Origin: an uncultured Streptococcus sp.
Lineage (GTDB): Bacteria > Bacillota > Bacilli > Lactobacillales > Streptococcaceae
DNA length: 21,748 bases
Direction of reading: 5' to 3'
Assembly: GCA_902461025.1 (NCBI GenBank)
Contig: CABPWC010000015.1
Location: forward strand, 1-21,748
This document shows positions 1 to 8,377 of the stretch, in pieces; position 1 is the stretch's first letter; every line of letters starts with the position of its first letter. The notes under the pieces are model-generated. The model ran no database searches. It was not told the origin of the DNA and saw nothing but the letters and a program-made list of their open reading frames with translations. A program made the translations under genes and the position numbers.

Positions 1-3000
1 AATGTTGCCGCTAACGAAGTTGTGACAGAGCCAAAACTGGAAGTAGAAGGTCAAGCAAAAGAAGTAATCGATGTTGATAAAGAAAAAGCGGAAGCAGTTA
101 AGGAAACTAAAGAAGTAGTGAGTCCTGTTAAAGAAGAAGTTGCTAAACAAGCATCTCCTGCTACAGAAAAAGTAACAGAAGAGACTAAAACTACTGAAGA
201 GGCTGGAGATTTACTTCCAGAAGAAATTCCTGACCGTGCTTATCCTGATACGCCAGTGAATAAAATTGATACTTCAGCTATTGTATCAGAAAAGGATAGC
301 CCGAAAGTAGAAACTAAGAGTATTCTAAAAGCTGAAGAAGCAAGTGCAACTGGAGGAGAGAAAGAAAATAGAGCCATTATCAATGGTGGTCAGGATCTTA
401 AACATATTGACTATGAAGGACAACCAGCTACATCTGCGACTATGGTTTATAGCATTTTTAGCTCTCCACTTGCAAATGGTGGGAAGCAGGATTATCTCAA
501 TTCTGGCTCTGGTATCTTTGTTGCACCAAATATTATCTTGACAGTAGCACACAACTTCTTAGTCAAGGATGCGGATACCAATGCGGGATCTATTCGTGGT
601 GGTGATACTGCTAAATTCTACTACAATGTCGGTTCAAATAGTCCCAAGGTAAGATCTTTGCCAAACTCAGGAAAGACGGTTATTTTCAAGGAAAAGGATA
701 TCCATTTTTGGAATAAAGATAAGTTTGGTGAAGGTTACAAGAATGACCTAGCCTTGGTCGTAGCACCTGTTCCACTTCAAATCGCTAGTCCAAATAAGGC
801 CGCAACCTTCACTCCTCTGGCAGAGCATCGGGAATACAAAGCTGGAGAACCTGTTAGTACCATTGGTTATCCTACAGATTCAAGCTCACCAGAATTGAAG
901 GAGCCGATTGTTCCAGGACAGTTGTATAAGGCTGACGGTGTTGTTAAAGGTACTGAAAAATATGATGATAAGGGAACAGTAGGTGTTACCTATCGTTTGA
1001 CTTCTGTATCAGGTCTTTCTGGTGGCGGTATTATCAACGGTGATGGCAAAGTCATCGGAATTCACCAACGTGGTACTGTTGACAATATGAACATTGCTGA
1101 AAAAGATCGTTTCGGAGGAGGTTTGGTCTTATCTCCAGAACAACTAGCTTGGGCTAAAGGCATCATTGAAAAATACGGTGTCAAAGAAGGCTGGTATCAA
1201 GGCGATAACGATAATCGCTATTACTTTGATTCAAAAGGACAATTACTCAGAAATACCACAGCTGTCATTGGTGGAAACAAGTATGCCTTTGACAATAGCG
1301 GTCTTGCTACCCTAGTTGAAGGCGTTGACTACGGCCGCGTAGTTATCGAACATGTGGACCAAAATGATAACCCAGTCAAAGAAAACGATACTTTTGTAGA
1401 CAGGGCAGAAGTTGGTGCACAATTCAATTATAACTACAAATCGGAAATTGAAAAAACAGATTTCTACAAGAAGAATAAAGAAAAATATGAGATTGTTTCA
1501 ATTGGTGATTCTCCAGTCAATAAACAATTGAAAGACGCTTGGAATGAGGATCATAGTGTTGTGAGCAAGGCTCCTGCAGGAACTCGTGTCATTAAAGTAG
1601 TCTATAAAGTTAACAAAGGTTCCTTTGAGGTTCACTATCGCCTGAAAGACTCTGATAAAGAGTTGACGACTGCAGATGTGGACAATAACGAAGGTAAAGA
1701 ATACGATGTTTCCTTTGTTCATAAATTCCAAGCTAAAGAAATTGCAGGTTATCGTGCAGTCAATGCAAGTCAAGAAGCAACTATCAAGCATAAAGGGGTG
1801 AATGAAGTTATTTTTGAATACGAAAAGATTGAAGATCCAAAACCAGCAACTCCTGTAACTCCAGTGGTTGATCCAAAAGATGAAGAAACAGAAATTGCTG
1901 CTTACGGTCCACTTCCAAGCAAGGCTCAATTGGACTACCATAAAGAAGAATTGGCTGCCTTCATCCACTATGGTATGAATACCTATACTAACTCTGAGTG
2001 GGGGAACGGTAGAGAAAATCCTCAAAACTTTAACCCGACTAACCTTGATACAGACCAGTGGATTAAGACATTGAAGGACGCTGGATTCAAACGAACAATT
2101 ATGGTTGTCAAACACCATGACGGTTTTGTGATTTATCCATCTAAATACACAGACCATACGGTAGCTGCAAGTCCATGGAAAGACGGCAAGGGAGACCTTC
2201 TCGAAGAAATCTCTAAATCAGCAACGAAATATGACATGAATATGGGTGTTTACCTATCACCATGGGATGCCAATAACCCTAAATATCATGTTTCAACTGA
2301 AAAAGAGTACAATGAATACTACCTCAACCAACTGAAAGAAATCCTTGGCAATCCAAAATACGGAAATAATGGTAAATTTATCGAAGTTTGGATGGACGGT
2401 GCGCGTGGTAGCGGAGCTCAAAAAGTAACCTACACCTTTGACGAATGGTTCAAGTACATTAAGGAAGCTGAAGGAGATATCGCTATCTTCTCTGCTCAAC
2501 CAACAAGTGTCCGTTGGATCGGTAATGAACGTGGTATCGCTGGAGATCCAGTTTGGCATAAGGTCAAGAAAGCTAAAATCACTGACGATGTGAAGAATGA
2601 ATATCTCAACCATGGGGATCCAGAAGGAGATATGTACTCTGTCGGTGAAGCAGACGTTTCTATCCGTTCAGGTTGGTTCTACCATGACAATCAACAACCA
2701 AAATCAATCAAAGATTTGATGGATATCTACTTCAAGTCTGTTGGTCGTGGAACGCCACTTCTACTCAACATTCCACCAAATAAAGAAGGTAAATTCGCAG
2801 ATGCAGATGTGGCGCGCTTGCAAGAATTCCGAGCAACCTTGGATCAAATGTATGCGACTGACTTCGCCAAGGGAGCAACTGTAACTGCAAGCTCTACTCG
2901 TAAGAATCACTTGTATCAAGCAAGCAACCTAACAGATGGTAAGGATGATACTAGTTGGGCATTGTCAAATGATGCCAAGACAGGTGAATTTACTGTGGAT

Positions 3001-6000
3001 CTCGGTCAAAAGAGACGCTTTGACGTAGTCGAACTCAAAGAAGATATTGCTAAAGGTCAACGTATCTCTGGATTTAAGGTTGAAGTTGAGCTCAATGGTC
3101 GCTGGGTTCCATATGGAGAAGGTTCGACTGTTGGTTATCGTCGTCTCGTCCAAGGTCAACCTGTTGAAGCACAAAAGATTCGTGTGACTATCACGAATTC
3201 ACAAGCAACTCCTATTTTGACAAACTTCTCTGTTTATAAGACACCAAGTAGTATCGAAAAAACAGATGGCTATCCTCTAGGCTTGGATTACCATTCAAAT
3301 ACAACAGCTGATAAAGCAAATACAACCTGGTATGACGAATCTGAAGGCGTTCGTGGAACATCCATGTGGACCAATCAAAAAGATGCTAGCGTAACCTACC
3401 GTTTCAATGGAACTAAGGCTTATGTCGTATCTACAGTGGATCCAAACCACGGTGAAATGTCAGTTTACGTTGATGGTCAAAAGGTTGCAGACGTACAAAC
3501 CAATAATGCAGCTCGTAAACGTAGCCAGATGGTTTATGAAACAGATGACTTGGCTCCAGGTGAACACACCATCAAACTCGTCAACAAAACTGGCAAGGCT
3601 ATTGCAACTGAAGGTATCTACACGCTCAATAATGCTGGTAAAGGTATGTTTGAGTTGAAAGAAACAACCTATGAAGTTCAAAAAGGTCAACCAGTTACTG
3701 TAACCATTAAACGTGTTGGTGGTAGCAAAGGAGCTGCAACAGTTCATGTTGTGACTGAGCCAGGAACAGGGGTTCACGGTAAGGTTTATAAGGATACAAC
3801 AGCTGACCTGACTTTCCAAGATGGTGAAACAGAGAAAACAATCACGATTCCAACTATCGACTTTACAGAACAAGCGGATTCAATCTTTGACTTCAAAGTG
3901 AAAATGACTAGCGTTTCTGACAATGCTCTTCTTGGTTTTGCTTCAGAAGCTACGATTCGAGTGATGAAGGCAGAATTACTCCAAAAAGACCAGGCAAGCT
4001 ATGACGATCAAGCAACTCAGCTTGACTATAGCCCAGGTTGGCACCATGAAACCAATTCATCAGGTAAATACCAAAACACTGAGTCTTGGGCATCATTTGG
4101 CCGTTTGACAGAAGATCAGAAGAAAAATGCCAGCGTAACAGCTTACTTCTACGGAACAGGTCTTGAAATCAAAGGATATGTGGATCCAGGACATGGTATC
4201 TACAGAGTAACGCTAGATGGTAGAAAAGTCGAGTATCAAGATGGTCTAGGGAATGCGTCTGAATACAACGGCAAGAAGTACTTCAGTGGTACAGCCACTA
4301 CTCGTCAAGGTGGTCAGACTCTTGTTCGTTTGACTGGACTCGAAGAAGGTTGGCATGCTGTAACCTTGCAATTGGATCCAAAACGTAATGATACTACGAG
4401 AAATATTGGTATCCAAGTTGACCAGTTCATCACTCATGGTGAAGATAGTGCTCTTTATACCAAAGCAGAGTTAATCCAAGCCATGAAGAGCTGGAAGGAT
4501 GAGTTGGTTAAGTTTGACCAGACAAGCTTGAAGAATACTCCAGAGGCACGTCAAGCCTTCAAGTCAAACTTGGATAAATTATCTGAGCAACTTTCAGCAA
4601 GTGAAGCCAATGCACAAGAAGTTCTGAAGACAGTAGCCGCTTTGCAAACGATCCTTGATAAGGAAGAAAATTATGGCACAGATGATACGCCAACACCAGA
4701 ACAGCCAGAAGAACCAAACTATGACAAGGCTATGGCAAGTCTGACAGAAGCGATTGAAAGAAAAACAGCTGAGCTCGGTGATGATAAGGAAGCTAAGAAG
4801 AAGCTAGTTGCATTAACAGAGCAAGCCTTGGCAGCCATCCAAGAAGCTAAGACTCAGGATGCAGTAGATAAGGCCTTGCAAGCAGCTTTGGCATCTATCA
4901 ATCAGCTTCAAGCGACTCCAAAAGAGGAGCCGGTTCCAGAAGAACCAGCGCAACCAGAAGAACCAAACTATGACAAGGCTATGGCAAGTCTGACAGAAGC
5001 AATTGAAAGAAAAACAGCTGAGCTCGGTGATGATAAGGAAGCTAAGAAGAAGCTAGTTGCATTAACAGAGCAAGCCTTGGCAGCCATCCAAGAAGCTAAG
5101 ACTCAGGATGCAGTAGATAAGGCCTTGCAAGCAGCTTTGGCATCTATCAATCAGTTTCAAGCGACTCCAAAAGAGGATCCAGCTCCAGAAGAACCGGCAC
5201 AGCCAGAGGAGCCATCAAAACCAGAAGAGTCTAAAGTTGACTACCATAAGGCGATTGCAGATTTGACTGAAGCTATTGAGAAAAAAGCAACAGAACTTGC
5301 CGATGATGTAGCTGCTCAGGAAAAACTAGTTGAACTTGGAGAACAAGCTCTTGTGGCTATCCAAGAAGCTAAGACTCAAGATGCTGTTGAAAAAGCCTTG
5401 CAAGATGCGTTGGTATCCATCAATAAGCTTCAAGCAACTCCAAAAGAGGATCCAGCTCCAGAAGAACCAACACAACCAGAGGAGCCAAGCAAGCCAGAAG
5501 AACCAGCAAAACCAGAGGAGCCAAGCAAACCAGTAGAGCCTAAGCTTGACTACGATAAAGCTATGGCAAGCTTGTCCGAAGCCATTAAAAGTAAAACAGC
5601 TGAGTTGGGTGATGACAAGGAAGCTAAGAAGAAACTAGTTGAACTAGCAGAACAAGCCTTAGCTGCTATTGAAGAAGCCAAAACTCAGGATGCAGTAGAT
5701 AAGGCCTTGCAAGACGCTTTGACATCTATCAACAATCTTCAGGCGACACAAAAAGAGGATCCAGCTCCAGAGGAACCAGCAAAACCAGAGGAGCCAAGCA
5801 AGCCAGAAGAACCAAGCAAACCAGTAGAGCCTAAGCTTGACTACGATAAAGCTATGGCAAGCTTGTCCGAAGCCATTAAAAGTAAAACAGCTGAGTTGGG
5901 TGATGACAAGGAAGCTAAGAAGAAACTAGTTGAACTAGCAGAACAAGCCTTAGCTGCTATTGAAGAAGCCAAAACTCAGGATGCAGTAGATAAGGCCTTG

Positions 6001-7233
6001 CAAGACGCTTTGACATCTATCAACAATCTTCAGGCGACACCAAAAGAGGAACCAGCTCCAGAAGAGCCTGCAAGACCAGAAGAGCCAAGTAAGCCAGAAG
6101 AGCCTGCGAGACCAGAAGAACCAACACAGCCAGAAGAGGAAGTGAAACATTCAAATCTTCCAACTGAAGGTGTTAAAGAATTGAGTGTAACTCAACCAAT
6201 CCTTGAAGTAACGACAGATCCGATTGCCTTCAATACGATTCGTCGTGAAAATTCTCTCCTACCTAAAGGTAAGGAACAAGTCATTTCTGAAGGAAAAGAA
6301 GGTCAAGTAACGACCTATGTAGAAGTTGATGGTAGCGATCGTAAGGTTGTTAAGGTTGAACGTGAGGAAGCTCAAGACCGCATCGTTGAAGTAGGTACTC
6401 AAGAAGGAACTGCTATGCCGACAGAAGGCGTTATGAATTTGGACTTTAACCTACCAAATCTAAAAGTAGAGAAAGAGCCAATTTCCTTCAAGACTGTCCG
6501 CCGTGAGAATGCTAATTTGGCTAAAGGTAAGGAACAAGTCATTTCTGAAGGAAAAGAAGGTCAAGTGACTACTTATGTAGAAGTCGATGGTGACAACCGT
6601 AAGGTTGTTAAGGTTGAACGTGAGGAAGCCCAAGATCGCATCGTCGAAGTTGGAACTAAGGAAGAAAGTCCATCAACTGATAGCAAATTGAAGGTCTTGA
6701 AAGATTCTTCAACTAACTTGAAACTGATCGCCCGAGAAGGGGACCTAAATGGAGGTTCTGTTCTAGAGGTCGATAAGGTTGCTGATCAGGTTCTAGAAGG
6801 TCGACGTTTCGATGCTTATCAAGTTCAATTGAAAAATGAGAAAGGCGAACCTGTTAAATTGAAAGGTGCAGCCCTTATTCAAGTTGCTGTGGCGTCTGAT
6901 GTAGCCAATGTCTATGCTATGAATGCAAATCAAGAATTGCAGGAAGTGAAGTTTGAACAGAAGGGTTCAGCACTTGAATTTGTAGCTCCACACCTAGGTG
7001 TCTATGCGGTAGTGTACAAGGATGCAGCTCAACCAAGTGCACCAGCAAATGTAGAAACTCCTGCACCACAACCAATGGGAGAAGACAAGCTAGAGGCGAA
7101 GGGAACTGTAGCAGATTCTGCTAGCAAACAGTTACCGGCAACAGGAGAAGAAGTCAGTTCAGCTCTCTTGCCTGCCCTCACTCTAGTTTCAGGAATGATG
7201 CTATTCTTCTTCAAAAAAGAGATGAAGGATTAG
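1..7233 (+). CDS. Giant LPXTG surface protein: serine protease plus GH29 alpha-L-fucosidase (5' end outside window)
   Basis: The frame is open from base 1 (NVAANEVV...), so the true start and signal peptide lie upstream; the GTG at 22 is only the first in-window start-like codon and is the reference for numbering here. Domains in order: acidic linker (1-110); trypsin/V8-like protease (about 115-385) with His177 in TVAHN, Asp242 in NDLAL and Ser333 in GLSGG; one wall/glucan-binding-type repeat (about 391-435, GWYQ...YYFD); two MucBP-like domains (about 440-605); GH29 fucosidase (about 630-960) with KHHDGF and predicted nucleophile Asp792 in EVWMDGA; F5/8C-like domain (about 955-1075); two further ligand-binding-like beta domains around a Calx-beta-like segment (about 1080-1480); five helical/proline-rich repeats; two G5-like repeats; and a C-terminal domain. 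Sorting signal LPATG (from 2371), hydrophobic stretch and KKEMKD tail indicate sortase anchoring. It probably trims fucosylated host glycoproteins and may cleave protein. Protein substrate is unknown; the family assignments are from motifs only. Confidence 0.9.
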   Translation, partial: NVAANEVVTEPKLEVEGQAKEVIDVDKEKAEAVKETKEVVSPVKEEVAKQASPATEKVTEETKTTEEAGDLLPEEIPDRAYPDTPVNKIDTSAIVSEKDSPKVETKSILKAEEASATGGEKENRAIINGGQDLKHIDYEGQPATSATMVYSIFSSPLANGGKQDYLNSGSGIFVAPNIILTVAHNFLVKDADTNAGSIRGGDTAKFYYNVGSNSPKVRSLPNSGKTVIFKEKDIHFWNKDKFGEGYKNDLALVVAPVPLQIASPNKAATFTPLAEHREYKAGEPVSTIGYPTDSSSPELKEPIVPGQLYKADGVVKGTEKYDDKGTVGVTYRLTSVSGLSGGGIINGDGKVIGIHQRGTVDNMNIAEKDRFGGGLVLSPEQLAWAKGIIEKYGVKEGWYQGDNDNRYYFDSKGQLLRNTTAVIGGNKYAFDNSGLATLVEGVDYGRVVIEHVDQNDNPVKENDTFVDRAEVGAQFNYNYKSEIEKTDFYKKNKEKYEIVSIGDSPVNKQLKDAWNEDHSVVSKAPAGTRVIKVVYKVNKGSFEVHYRLKDSDKELTTADVDNNEGKEYDVSFVHKFQAKEIAGYRAVNASQEATIKHKGVNEVIFEYEKIEDPKPATPVTPVVDPKDEETEIAAYGPLPSKAQLDYHKEELAAFIHYGMNTYTNSEWGNGRENPQNFNPTNLDTDQWIKTLKDAGFKRTIMVVKHHDGFVIYPSKYTDHTVAASPWKDGKGDLLEEISKSATKYDMNMGVYLSPWDANNPKYHVSTEKEYNEYYLNQLKEILGNPKYGNNGKFIEVWMDGARGSGAQKVTYTFDEWFKYIKEAEGDIAIFSAQPTSVRWIGNERGIAGDPVWHKVKKAKITDDVKNEYLNHGDPEGDMYSVGEADVSIRSGWFYHDNQQPKSIKDLMDIYFKSVGRGTPLLLNIPPNKEGKFADADVARLQEFRATLDQMYATDFAKGATVTASSTRKNHLYQASNLTDGKDDTSWALSNDAKTGEFTVDLGQKRRFDVVELKEDIAKGQRISGFKVEVELNGRWVPYGEGSTVGYRRLVQGQPVEAQKIRVTITNSQATPILTNFSVYKTPSSIEKTDGYPLGLDYHSNTTADKANTTWYDESEGVRGTSMWTNQKDASVTYRFNGTKAYVVSTVDPNHGEMSVYVDGQKVADVQTNNAARKRSQMVYETDDLAPGEHTIKLVNKTGKAIATEGIYTLNNAGKGMFELKETTYEVQKGQPVTVTIKRVGGSKGAATVHVVTEPGTGVHGKVYKDTTADLTFQDGETEKTITIPTIDFTEQADSIFDFKVKMTSVSDNALLGFASEATIRVMKAELLQKDQASYDDQATQLDYSPGWHHETNSSGKYQNTESWASFGRLTEDQKKNASVTAYFYGTGLEIKGYVDPGHGIYRVTLDGRKVEYQDGLGNASEYNGKKYFSGTATTRQGGQTLVRLTGLEEGWHAVTLQLDPKRNDTTRNIGIQVDQFITHGEDSALYTKAELIQAMKSWKDELVKFDQTSLKNTPEARQAFKSNLDKLSEQLSASEANAQEVLKTVAALQTILDKEENYGTDDTPTPEQPEEPNYDKAMASLTEAIERKTAELGDDKEAKKKLVALTEQALAAIQEAKTQDAVDKALQAALASINQLQATPKEEPVPEEPAQPEEPNYDKAMASLTEAIERKTAELGDDKEAKKKLVALTEQALAAIQEAKTQDAVDKALQAALASINQFQATPKEDPAPEEPAQPEEPSKPEESKVDYHKAIADLTEAIEKKATELADDVAAQEKLVELGEQALVAIQEAKTQDAVEKALQDALVSINKLQATPKEDPAPEEPTQPEEPSKPEEPAKPEEPSKPVEPKLDYDKAMASLSEAIKSKTAELGDDKEAKKKLVELAEQALAAIEEAKTQDAVDKALQDALTSINNLQATQKEDPAPEEPAKPEEPSKPEEPSKPVEPKLDYDKAMASLSEAIKSKTAELGDDKEAKKKLVELAEQALAAIEEAKTQDAVDKALQDALTSINNLQATPKEEPAPEEPARPEEPSKPEEPARPEEPTQPEEEVKHSNLPTEGVKELSVTQPILEVTTDPIAFNTIRRENSLLPKGKEQVISEGKEGQVTTYVEVDGSDRKVVKVEREEAQDRIVEVGTQEGTAMPTEGVMNLDFNLPNLKVEKEPISFKTVRRENANLAKGKEQVISEGKEGQVTTYVEVDGDNRKVVKVEREEAQDRIVEVGTKEESPSTDSKLKVLKDSSTNLKLIAREGDLNGGSVLEVDKVADQVLEGRRFDAYQVQLKNEKGEPVKLKGAALIQVAVASDVANVYAMNANQELQEVKFEQKGSALEFVAPHLGVYAVVYKDAAQPSAPANVETPAPQPMGEDKLEAKGTVADSASKQLPATGEEVSSALLPALTLVSGMMLFFFKKEMKD
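4717..6140 (+). repeat. Five tandem helical plus proline-rich repeats in the surface protein
   Basis: Units begin near 4717, 4966, 5239, 5548 and 5839, so the spacing varies (249, 273, 309, 291 bp). Each unit is a roughly 70-residue charged helical segment (NYDKAMASLTEAI..., ending ASINQLQATPKE) followed by a PEEPxxPEEP linker of variable length. Units 1 and 2 differ at only two bases over about 210 bp, and units 4 and 5 are identical over 229 bp (5521-5749 against 5812-6040). Unit 3 is more diverged. The pattern fits recent unit duplication plus linker slippage in a wall-spanning stalk. Confidence 0.9.
6160..6675 (+). repeat. Two tandem G5-like repeats
   Basis: Two 86-residue units (258 bp apart, starting at 6160 and 6418) each run from PTEGV through a beta-rich segment KGKEQVISEGKEGQVTTYVE to VEVGT. 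The second half of each unit is nearly identical in protein, while the first half (ILEVTTDPIAF against NLKVEKEPISF) has diverged. G5 domains occur in streptococcal wall proteins and bind glycan or act as stalk elements. The assignment is by pattern recognition. Confidence 0.7.
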
Positions 7234-7272
7234 CAGAGACTAAATCAAAGAACGTGTTTTGAAACACTAAAA

Positions 7273-7300
7273 AAGGGAGTCCCATTGTGGACTCCTTCTT
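7273..7300 (+). terminator. Intrinsic terminator of the surface-protein gene
   Basis: A perfect 7-bp stem, GGAGTCC (7276-7282) with GGACTCC (7289-7295) around a 6-nt loop, lies about 40 bp after the stop codon. It has an A-run before it and CTTCTTTTATT after it, so it could also act weakly in the opposite direction. Confidence 0.8.
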
Positions 7301-7325
7301 TTATTGATAACGTTCTTCCAAACAG

Positions 7326-7358
7326 AAAACCCTGAATTGTTTTCAATTTCAGGTTTTT
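7326..7358 (-). terminator. Intrinsic terminator of the rpiR-family gene
   Basis: The inverted repeat AACCCTGAATTG / CAATTTCAGGTT with a TTTT loop is followed on the minus strand by a short U-rich stretch. It overlaps the TGA stop of the minus-strand regulator and is convergent with the terminator just upstream, closing both transcription units. Confidence 0.65.
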
Positions 7359-8200
7359 CTATTTCTTGTATTTCTACGATAACCATTCAGTCTATTATTT
7401 TCCCAATAGCTATTAAAGATTTTTTCTTTACTTTCGCGATCAATCTCTAGGAAATAAGCGTAGAGTAAATCAATGATAATCAGCATTGGAATCTGAGCAG
7501 AAATTCGTTGAATATAAGAGGCTTGGTTTTGACTTGCGACCAAAATGGTTTCTGTAAATGCTTGAGTATCCTTATTCGGTGCACTTGTAAATAGAACCGT
7601 CTTGGCTCCCATGTCCTGGGCATCTAATAAACTGTCTATGATAGACGGTGTTGTTCCTGAGAGGGAAAAACCAAAGACCAAACATTTTTCATCAATGATA
7701 CTAGTCGTCCAGGCAAAACCGTCTGGATCGGTTAAGGCTTCACAGACGACACCCAATCTCATAAAACGTAGCTTCATCTCACGTGCAACTAAACCAGAAC
7801 TTCCTGTTCCGAAAAAATACACGCGTTCTGATTGGTCAATCATCTGAGCTACACGTTCCAACTGCTCATCGTCAATCAATCCTTGAGAAATTTCTCGCAC
7901 ATTTGCATAACTTCTGAGAACTCGTTGAGTCAAAGGATTCATATCCTGTTGAGGAGCAGAAAGAGTGTCTTTTTGTTGCTGATATTTGAAGATGAATTCT
8001 CGATAGCCCTTAAAACCACACTTCTTGGCAAAACGAGTGAGCGCCGCCTGGGAAATATGAAGTTTTTGCGTGACTTGTTGAGAGGATAAGTCATCATTTA
8101 TGGTATCTGCCTGCAGAAAATAGCGGGCAATTTCTTGCTCTAAATCGGTCATTTCTTCAAAGTGAAGGTCGATAATCGTAGAGATATCTTGCTTATTCAT
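7349..8200 (-). CDS. nanR: RpiR/MurR-family transcriptional regulator with SIS domain, probably NanR
   Basis: The 283-residue product begins MNKQDISTIIDLHFEEM; the ATG at 8200 is chosen because AAGGAG sits 6 nt upstream, although the frame stays open to 8353. The N-terminus (about 1-77) is an RpiR-type helix-turn-helix (SSQQVTQKLHISQAALTRFAKKCGFKGYREF). The middle (about 105-245) is a SIS sugar-phosphate-binding fold with GTGSSG and FSLSGTTPS. RpiR proteins sense phosphosugars and control sugar catabolism. In pneumococcus the RpiR gene next to pbp2b is NanR, the sialic-acid regulator, and neighbour order and resemblance point to it here. No nan genes follow in this window; the next gene out is the fucosidase-protease surface protein. 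Family assignment is firm; the NanR identity is inferred from synteny. Confidence 0.8.
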   Translation of the reverse strand: MNKQDISTIIDLHFEEMTDLEQEIARYFLQADTINDDLSSQQVTQKLHISQAALTRFAKKCGFKGYREFIFKYQQQKDTLSAPQQDMNPLTQRVLRSYANVREISQGLIDDEQLERVAQMIDQSERVYFFGTGSSGLVAREMKLRFMRLGVVCEALTDPDGFAWTTSIIDEKCLVFGFSLSGTTPSIIDSLLDAQDMGAKTVLFTSAPNKDTQAFTETILVASQNQASYIQRISAQIPMLIIIDLLYAYFLEIDRESKEKIFNSYWENNRLNGYRRNTRNRKT

Positions 8201-8270
8201 GGAACTCCTTTTATAGCTATTTGCCAAAATTACTTTGACAAATCTAACAAATAAAATAGCGCTTACCTCC

Positions 8271-8279
8271 ATTATATCA
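8271..8279 (-). promoter_or_regulatory. Extended -10 promoter of the rpiR-family gene
   Basis: On the minus strand TGATATAAT gives an extended -10 with a perfect TATAAT (complement of 8271-8276), about 70 bp before the ATG. No good -35 is visible, as is usual with extended -10 sites. The promoter diverges from that of pbp2b. Confidence 0.6.
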
Positions 8280-8345
8280 TAGAAAATACTTTTTGGACCA
8301 AAAAGGAAAAGTCTTTTCTTTTTCCATAATTTTCTACCTAAATTA

Positions 8346-8354
8346 TGGTACAAT
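8346..8354 (+). promoter_or_regulatory. Extended -10 promoter of pbp2b
   Basis: TGGTACAAT supplies TGn plus TACAAT. The predicted RNA start near 8361 leaves a very short leader (about 17 or 32 nt, depending on the start codon). Confidence 0.6.
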
Positions 8355-8377
8355 GAAGAGTGTGATTTTGATTAGAA

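Noticed and set aside
1498..2157. Long minus-strand frame of 219 codons inside the surface-protein gene
   Set aside because: Low-complexity antisense of a strongly supported coding sequence, with no ribosome site or recognisable domain.
4717..6140. Regular repeats suggesting a CRISPR or minisatellite array
   Set aside because: The units are 249-309 bp, in frame, and encode one protein; there are no short repeats with unique spacers.
8201..8353. Upstream extension of the rpiR-family gene to 8353
   Set aside because: ATG 8200 has an ideal AAGGAG and begins with the conserved MNKQDI; the extension runs through the promoter region.
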